Below are positions 57,829 to 64,000 of a stretch of DNA of 64,000 bases, in pieces. Positions within the stretch are counted from its first letter, which is position 1; every line of letters begins with the position of its first letter. The position numbers and the translations under genes were made by a program. Under the pieces are notes generated by a model that worked only from the letters and a program-made list of their open reading frames with translations, searched no databases and was not told where the DNA came from. The stretch is from Sphaerosporella brunnea (Eukaryota; Ascomycota; Pezizomycetes; Pezizales; Pyronemataceae): positions 204,673-268,672 of the forward strand of contig VXIS01000026.1 of assembly GCA_008704415.1 (NCBI GenBank), given 5' to 3'.

Positions 57829-58752
57829 CATTTTGTCAGAAGCGCTGGCTGGTGGGGGCTGAAACCTACTGGAAAGACTCTTTGGGTATTGGTGATGGAG
57901 ATAAAACAGCGCGAGTGCATTGAGGTCTTGTCTGGATTATCACAATGAGCGGTGTTATGGCATAAATAGCAATGTTTTGGCAGCAGGAGCAAGCGCCGTA
58001 TACCCCACCACTCAACACACTCAACATGGGCAAGGTCAAGCTGCAAGCGAAGGATCCAAAAGAAATCCGCATACAACTGGCTATTCAAGCTGTCCCACCC
58101 ACCGCTCCTCTGTCAATACGGCGTGCTGCTGAAGAAATATGGGGTCCCACTGAGTACTGTTCAAACCCGCATGAAAGGTGTCAAGACCCGGGCAGAATCT
58201 CAAGCCGAACACCAAACTCTTGCACCCGAGGAAGAAGGAGAGATTGTCGGCTGGATTGAGAAATCAGACGACATGGCGATCCCTCCAGGAGCGACTCAGG
58301 TCGTGCGAATGGTGAAAGCTATCCTGTTTGAATGCTCACCCAACCTTGCGGTCAAAATAGCCAAGAACAAAATACCAAAGGGGTTAATCGGTAACAAGTG
58401 GATTTCCATCTTCCTTCGTTGTCACCCCGAGCAAAGGGTTGCAGCAGGTCCTGCACAACACACCCAACCCATCCAACAAGCGCAAGGCGACATCACAGAA
58501 CAGTAAAAAAGGTAGGAAACACTCTCGGGTTGATGCATCAGGTATGAACGAAGCAAATTCGGACAATACTAGGAGTGGCAGTGGTGATGAGGCCGCTCCT
58601 GGATTATGCAGCAACTCCGCCTACAACACCCCTCTTGGTGAAATCAAAGACAACCCCCAGCCGCCTCTCCGGCGCTGCACAAGCGTCACACAAACCAAAA
58701 ATATTTTTCATGTAAGTTTCAACACCCGCCGGCAAGCGTTTCTGACAAAATA
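57829..58752 (+). mobile_element. Internally deleted pogo/Fot1-type element (920 bp)
   Basis: Inverted termini lie at 57831 (TTTTGTCAGAAGCGCTGGCT) and, reverse-complemented, at 58750 (TTTTGTCAGAAACGCTTGCC), with similarity extending about 45 bp inward. The flanking dinucleotides are CA on the left and TA on the right, consistent with a mutated TA target duplication. Inside is the N-terminal, DNA-binding half of a transposase but no catalytic DDE domain, so the copy depends on another element for movement. Confidence 0.85.
58026..58506 (+). pseudogene. pogo/Fot1 transposase N-terminal fragment
   Basis: From ATG 58026 (MGKVKLQAKDPKEIRIQLA) through SIRRAA the frame shifts by one near 58120 and continues KKYGVPLSTVQTRMKG, a psq-type helix-turn-helix. 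It then reads LAPEEEGEIVGWIEKSDD and NKWISIFLRCHPE, the CENP-B/Tc5-type helix-turn-helix seen in pogo, Tigger and Fot1 transposases. The protein then stops without any DDE catalytic region. It would have bound the element's termini; as it stands it is broken by the frameshift and C-terminal loss. Confidence 0.83.
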
Positions 58753-58761
58753 AATTTACAG

Positions 58762-59593
58762 GGCGAAGGTGAGGATGAGAAGAGGATGAAAGCGGGTGGG
58801 CCTTTGTATATGAAGCACAATCTTGTGGTGGAGGATACCGCTTCCGTTTTCCCACGAGGGAAACCCGGTGCAGACGGAACACTCGGCGAAGGAGTGTGAA
58901 GCCGTTGCGGCGCACCTGAAGCGGAGCTTGGAGGGCGTGGTGGTGGAGGCCAAAAAGGCGGTCATAGCGGCGGGGGGGGGGGGAGGCAAAGGAAGATGAC
59001 GCTCCGCTGGATCGAGGCTTACTTCCTCTTTACAAGCCCCAGTTGGGAGTTGGAGGTGTTTTGGCATGGAGAATGGGTTGGAGCTGCTTGGATGCAGTGT
59101 GGTGAAGCAGAGCCTACCAAACAATGCCGGCGTACCTGACAAGCTCGGGTGGGGCGTTCGGAGAAGGCCTGTAGCGAGATTTGTCGCCATGCTTCTCTTT
59201 GGCATTCCGGACATCCGTCACTTCCGGTCCAAGGATGAAAAGATTCCTGAGCCAATTCAAGGAGGGCCAGGTCTCCAGGTTCGCGCCGGTCTCGAAGTCC
59301 CCGCCGTGCTACAAGGATGTGGCTTTCTGACTCAAAACCTCTTCCAGCGCCCTGGCGCAGTTCGACGAGAACGACATGATGGAGGTTGTAGGTGGCGTTG
59401 CCGGCGTCTTAGCTAGCTGAGGACGTCAGGCTTGTCGATGAATTCGTGCACCGCAAGACTGGGCCGGAAGTCGCTCTGCTTCCGTGTCAACTATAGGTCT
59501 CTGGAGAAGACCCTCACCAACGACGAGACTGATGTTCTGCACGAGAGCGTTCGCAATGCCTTGCACGAGAGGTACGGCGTGGAGCTGCGATAG
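58762..59593 (+). pseudogene. Mitochondrial phenylalanyl-tRNA synthetase, 3' part, multiply frameshifted
   Basis: Pieces in all three plus-strand frames line up in the correct order with the C-terminal half of mitochondrial PheRS (the monomeric FARS2/MSF1 type). They run from a kinked N-terminal piece (MKHNLVVEDTA) through VAAHLKRSLEGVV, RWIEAYF and SWELEVFWHGEW, then LELLGCSVVKQSL, AGVPDKLGW and AMLLFGIPDIR, to the anticodon-binding domain (VRLVDEFVH, YRSLEKTLTNDE, ERYGVELR) ending at TAG 59591-59593. I count at least six frame changes, one at a poly-G run near 58970, and several in-frame stops. The part coding the N-terminal catalytic half is missing; the pogo element ends only 10 bp upstream. 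A functional copy must lie elsewhere, since the enzyme charges mitochondrial tRNA-Phe and is essential for respiration. Confidence 0.82.
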
Positions 59594-60343
59594 GCACCGA
59601 ACAAAAAGGCGGGCAACAGCGATCGTATGATAGATCATCTGTGTGTGTATATAGAGGAAAGCACCGGTTTCGCCGAAAGGAGAGATGCTTTCGCAGATGG
59701 AGCTAGCCAGTACAGCAGTCGGACAAGAAAAAGCGGAAATCGAAGGGCAGAAGGCTTCCTGCAGACGATACTGGATGCATGGACGTAAGCAACATGTGCG
59801 ATGATACTGCCAATGAAACAAGAACGAGTGCCGATGCAGTAAACGACGCAATCGCAACACAGCGTCAGAAGACCAGAACTGTTTGACAGCCATCTCCGGC
59901 AGGCGATTTCAACAATGACAACTACGAATCAACCAGCTACAGGGAGTTGTGGGGGGGCAACCGGACAGTGTACACCACTGCAGACGACGGAGATAGTGGT
60001 TTCGATGGAGATAGCCAAGCCTCGGATGCAGCAGATGGATACTCTTTACGCTCAGACAGGGGGAGCCATGATACCGACGGATATGACACCAAATCAACCG
60101 TTGATCAAGTACGTTTGGGTCGCTAAACGGATCGCACTGCTACTGATGGCGTCATTAAAGACACGACAACCGAATGGAGCTATCTGGGAAGGACTCCAAC
60201 AACTCGACGGGGCAGTTGGACAGCTTGAGTATAAGCATCTGCTGTGATGGATGGACGAAGCCGTTGGGAATCGGGTGGACAAAGATCATGTGATCGCGCC
60301 GCATGGCGATCGGGGATATAGTTCATGCTCGGATAGGGGGGAG
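59594..60343. other. Unassigned; possible retroelement interior
   Basis: Plus-strand frames (for example 59915-60247) are not recognised. The stretch ends with a purine run (GGATAGGGGGGAG) directly before the LTR-like repeat at 60344, as a polypurine tract would in an LTR retrotransposon. Confidence 0.35.
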
Positions 60344-60434
60344 TGTTGAGACATAGAGTATGACTCCGAGTATGAACCAGTGATACTAGTGCTCATTTCT
60401 GCCTCTCAAGGGAGCAGCACGTTGCACTTAGCAC
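60344..60434 (+). repeat. LTR-like direct repeat, right copy
   Basis: It begins TGTTGAGACATAGAGTATGA immediately after a polypurine run. It matches the copy at 57481 for about 90 bp and then diverges at GTTGCACTTAG. Confidence 0.5.
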
Positions 60435-61082
60435 CGTACCTGGCAATATATCTCATCTGCCTACGTTCTTAGTGTCCACTGCGTGAAACCTATCGTCAAC
60501 ACCAGGGAGTCGTACCTGATTCTCACCGTGCGGAATTCCACGTTGCGCAGAGTTATTACACGATCCACACTGGCGGGACAAATATCGAGGCTGATCGGCG
60601 AAGTGATGGAGGCGGAATTATTACACATCATGTATACAGAGAGAGAATTGTTGGTAGGAGCTGATTGCGAGCACCGGTGGAATCCTTGTCCCGTCAAATC
60701 ACAGGTTAATCACCGGTAACGATCGACGGCTCCTTCCCCACCCTTTGTAGCAGTAATGGTACCTGTATATTCCCCAGCACGACGAGCGCCCAGCCGGTCC
60801 TGCTGCGCGCGCATGGTGCTGAAATGTTTGCAAGCTTGTGCCATCCGCCGCTGATGTTGGAAGACCGAAGCTCTTGACATGGTTGTCAAGGCTCGCTGCG
60901 GAATGCACACGGTGAAAATCAAGCGGTGGATGGGGTGTGGATGATGGCGCGCGCCACCTACCTCGAAGGCGTCATCACAGCAACTGCCATTGCCTTACGA
61001 AGCGCGAAGGGCATGAGGCCTACTCCCCAGTCACTGTTCGATAACCGTCCTCGAGGCTGCGCAACTCCACTCCGCTTTTGTC
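60435..61082. other. No recognisable gene
   Basis: Short overlapping frames only. Nothing is recognised. Confidence 0.4.
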
Positions 61083-61832
61083 TTGCTGGTGCAGAGTCAC
61101 ATCGCTTCAAACCGTCCTATCCCTCATAGACTCATACACTCTCGTTGGTTCATTGACCGGGCAACCCGGCAACGCCGCCAAGTGAGCTCCGAACAATCAC
61201 CACCCTTCAAACCAACAAACTCAACAGCCACCGAGCTCCACCAACTTGCAAGCGCAGCAACTCATCCACAGGCGGGGCAAAGCACTTGCAGCAGGGAAGT
61301 TTCGCGCGCAACTTCTGAGCAATATGCGCTACAGGTCCGGGAGGCACTTCACTCTCTTCAGAAAAGTTTTGCTCCTGCGGACTCCCCCCCCCCCCCCAGC
61401 TTGCCGTCCCTCCTCCTGCTCGAGAGGCGAATGCGTAAGAGATCCACAGCACGGCTTCCCATTGCCTCTGGGCGAGCCGGGACTGAAGCCCGAAAGAATA
61501 AAATGGTGCTGGAAAACGCCAAGAACCCACCTCGATCTACAGCTCCGGGCGAATTGCAGCACGGGCGCGAGCAGAGGACAAAGAAAGCATGTATGATTGC
61601 CCTGACAGAAGGGGGTACGGCATGTCAGGAGACTCGGGATCTGGAGGCAACCTTCGACGAGGTTCGCATTGCTAGGGAATTGCCACCGCCGGGCGCATCC
61701 CAGCCTGATCCGATTGCTTTGTGCGCGCTGGATACGCAGCACCAGGCTTGGATTGATGGATATGACAGACGACGCTGGAAGCTTGTTGATCTCGGGAATG
61801 ACGCACACTCGGACATCGACATTTTGTGGTAG
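61083..61832 (+). CDS. Hypothetical protein (open frame without upstream ATG)
   Basis: A 249-codon plus-strand frame ends at TAG. It is hydrophilic, with a Ser/Thr/Gln-rich first half, a proline run encoded by a 13-base C homopolymer near 61387, and a basic segment (RRMRKRSTARLP). The acidic C-terminal part (RDLEATFDEVRIARELPPPG, DLGNDAHSDIDILW) looks genuinely coding. The first in-frame ATG is at 61431, so either an upstream exon is missing or the protein is about 133 residues. It lies 0.4 kb upstream of a piggyBac-like relic on the same strand and could be part of that element's N terminus, but I see no direct link. Family unknown. Confidence 0.35.
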   Translation: MLVQSHIASNRPIPHRLIHSRWFIDRATRQRRQVSSEQSPPFKPTNSTATELHQLASAATHPQAGQSTCSREVSRATSEQYALQVREALHSLQKSFAPADSPPPPSLPSLLLLERRMRKRSTARLPIASGRAGTEARKNKMVLENAKNPPRSTAPGELQHGREQRTKKACMIALTEGGTACQETRDLEATFDEVRIARELPPPGASQPDPIALCALDTQHQAWIDGYDRRRWKLVDLGNDAHSDIDILW

Positions 61833-62252
61833 TAGTATTTGCATTCAAAACCTGGCATCACCTGGGCGCGCTGTCGCCGCCGCCGCCCGTATTCAATCAC
61901 ACAAAGTGATCGAAGGAAAAAAAAGCCGTGACCGCGGCTTATATAGCCCGTGCGCCTCCTCGGCTATCCCCTGCCGTGCTGAAAAGGCATACACTGCGCT
62001 TAAGGTGAAGGGACCGAAAACACATGCGTGCATATGTGATTTGCTCGTTCAACCTCATCTGTGAGTGAACTGCCCGACAACCCACCCTCCCACTACCCCG
62101 CCCCCCCCCCATTCAACCATTCCCGCCGAAGATCACCGACCGGCCGTCTCCTTCCTGAGTTCGACCCGCTCCAGAGGAAGATTGTACAGCGCTCGTGAAA
62201 CGCACCCAGTAGGAGACCCGTGCACAGCACTAGCCACCCACCGCTACTTAGT

Positions 62253-62928
62253 ATGTGGCTGGTCTTGCGGCCCGGAAAGCGCAAGGCAGAAGCTCCGCCC
62301 ACAGCCGAGACGATATGCATGTGCGCCCAGCGCATTATTGTTGCCCAACAAAATGAGGCTACAGTCCAAGGTAAGCAAAAGAGCGCGCAGGCCTGGATGA
62401 AAATCAAAGAAAGCCGTAGGTTCCGGACCCCCAAGCAGTGAAAAATGTGGTCCCAGCAGCGGTCAATGAAGCGAATGCAGCAAAAGCAGGAAAGCAGGAA
62501 GCAAGCTTTGTAGCGGGGAAAGCACTGGCAACCGAATGGAGCGAGCCGGCGCGGCAAGGACAGGCGACCAAATCTAGAAGACCCAGGAAAGCGGGGCATA
62601 ATGAAGCGCCGGAGGAGCAGGAGGAGATCGGATATCACCCCCGTAGCGGATGACGGCCTTGCAAAGGAAGACGTACAGCTACCGACCGACTTTGATGCAG
62701 ACGCAAAGTCCCCGCTTGCATGGTTTTCCCTTCTCTGGCAGGGGAGTGACTGGCGGTCGATTGTCCGCAATACCAATGCATATGCAGAGATACATAGGGA
62801 CCTCCCACGGCCTGGCTTGCGTCTCCGAGCGTGGAAAACCGGTTGTTGTTCGTGAGATTAAGCTTTTTTTCTGCGCGGCTCTTGTGGTTGGCGGTTTTCA
62901 TCCCCGCGAGCTGGTATCAAGGAGTTAG
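62253..62928 (+). pseudogene. piggyBac-like transposase, N-terminal remnant
   Basis: From ATG 62253 (LRPGKRKAEAPP) the plus strand carries a lysine/arginine-rich lead. It is interrupted by a TGA near 62439 and by frame changes. A clear piggyBac-type block follows: LPTDFDADAKSPLAWFSLLW and SIVRNTNAYAEIHRD, then after a frameshift near 62835 VVREIKLFFCAALVVGGFHP. These match the start of the DDE_Tnp_1_7 domain (an SPLxFFxLFF block, a TNxYA motif, then the EIKxFLGILIxMG block). The catalytic aspartates further downstream are absent, so the copy is dead. No TTAA-flanked termini were found. Confidence 0.62.
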
Positions 62929-64000
62929 AGACACCACGACCCGGACAAAGTCAAAATAATCGGGGTGATAACCGTGACGTAGCGCCTACCCAAGGTGTTG
63001 TTTATGAGCTTGCCACTTAGAACAGTGCTCATGGTGGCTACGCTGCTGATAACCGGGTGTTAGCTCTTCAGTGGGAGGATTAAAAGTCAGTGCGGATGGT
63101 TTGAACAATTGATCGTTTCGAGCAACGCATCGATAAAAGACGAAAAAAAAGCCTGGCCTAACAAGTACCCGTGGACGTGCCACCCGTCAGGTCTTTGGCC
63201 ACTGATCCTGCATGATTGTTCCTATTCCCCGTTATTATTGATGACTACAACCAGGGTAAGGTTGGAGTGATCTCGCCGATCAGCCGGCGGAACTAACCCT
63301 AAGTCTGCAAAGTTGGCAACTCGATGGTTTGATTGCGGCCAGCTGCGATGATATTCGGCAGCTAGAGTCCATGCTAGATGCGCTCTGTGAGGATAGGATA
63401 GAAAAAGAACGCAAGGCAAGGGAGCGGACTCAGCGGAGCGGTGGTAGAATGTTGTGTATGTATATCTTCAGAATAGATCTCTTTGAACCCACCCATATCC
63501 CATTGTCTGCCGCCAACTGCAGTCCACAGCCGTCAACCGCAGACACGCTTGACCACATATGACTGCAGCCGGTCCAGTTTTTCCCGCCTCAGAGACTGCC
63601 AGTTCTGGTCTTCGCCGTGGATCGGACCGTGAAACGTAGTCCAGTTTGGTTGTGAGCGAGTACTGGACTGCACAGACCGTGTACAACACTGTACGGAATG
63701 AGGGAGTGGCCAGGTCGGGCAGCGAAGGTAGCGGCAGGGTCGGAATCAGCGGCAGTGGCAGCAGCACCGTTGGCGGGGGACACGACAGGCGGAAGAAGAG
63801 GCGGCGGGGGAATTGACAGTAGAAGATGCGGGACCAGATCCACCAACAACGGCACGCTCGAACAGGAAGTTCTTCCTGGCCAATTGGACCTTCACCGCCT
63901 CTATTTTGAGGGCAAATATACCGGGTTTGGAACGACTGCGGCCAGCCACGTCCTCGAGAACAGCCGAGCATCATACCGTATCCTTGAACGAGCGTAAAAA
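62929..64000. other. Unassigned right end; possible exon at 63329-63478
   Basis: A plus-strand segment at 63329-63450 reads DDIRQLESMLDALCEDRIEK, a short charged helix that could be an exon, and frames at 63698-63997 run toward the window edge. Overlapping minus frames are of equal length. No family is recognised. Confidence 0.3.

Noticed and set aside
59426..59893. Minus-strand 155-codon frame
   Set aside because: It runs opposite the PheRS C terminus, which is recognisable on the plus strand.
62093..62776. Minus-strand 227-codon cysteine-rich frame
   Set aside because: It is antisense to the piggyBac-like blocks and to K/R/A-rich sequence on the plus strand, and has no domain of its own.
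1..64000. tRNA or rRNA genes
   Set aside because: I looked for the conserved T-arm and A/B-box patterns by eye and saw no convincing candidate. A covariance-model scan would be decisive.

Overview
The window reads as a repeat-packed stretch of a fungal nuclear genome. Evidence for a fungus: a FunK1-type kinase, a pogo/Fot1-type transposase, LINEs with a fungal-style RNase H and zinc-knuckle tail, and short introns (about 50-66 bp, GT...AG, several with a CTGAC-like branch point). I cannot place it in a phylum. Very little looks like ordinary housekeeping sequence; the one recognisable host gene, a mitochondrial phenylalanyl-tRNA synthetase, survives only as a broken 3' piece.

Layout. 1-9.2 kb: mostly unassigned, with a decayed DDE transposase (4.1-4.9 kb) and two copies of a 144-bp miniature element. 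9.25-11.6 kb: a 5'-truncated LINE with a perfect 14-bp target duplication, itself split by a 986-bp hAT-type element with a perfect 8-bp duplication. 14.6-15.1 kb: a tandem duplication. 16.9-19.2 kb: a degenerate C-rich satellite interrupted by a 337-bp LINE tail with a 13-bp duplication. 19.5-23.1 kb: a transposase relic, a 141-bp hAT miniature element and a second LINE. 26.4-32.1 kb: a long minus-strand LINE (endonuclease, RT, C-terminal tail) whose 3' end is apparently split by a complete Tc1/mariner-superfamily element carrying an intact transposase (27035-28951). 36.8-37.3 and 48.2-48.9 kb: two copies of another hAT-like non-autonomous element.

40-57 kb holds the best non-transposon genes: two short divergent hypothetical genes (40.2-41.3 kb); a minus-strand three-exon gene joining a coiled coil, a PD-(D/E)XK nuclease-like segment and a protein kinase domain (44.8-46.9 kb); a FunK1-type kinase with an N-terminal nuclease-like segment and one premature TGA (51.3-53.7 kb); and a three-exon serine-repeat gene (55.8-56.6 kb). 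57.5-60.4 kb: LTR-like repeats flanking an internally deleted pogo element and the synthetase pseudogene. 61-64 kb: a hypothetical frame and a piggyBac-like relic.

The most interesting signal is the pair of nuclease-like plus kinase proteins embedded in a transposon island. This architecture resembles transposon-derived Crinkler/RHS-type effectors described in eukaryotes. Both genes carry one in-frame stop in an otherwise long open frame; in one of them a short intron could remove it. Much of the rest is a nested record of insertions whose target duplications can be read directly.
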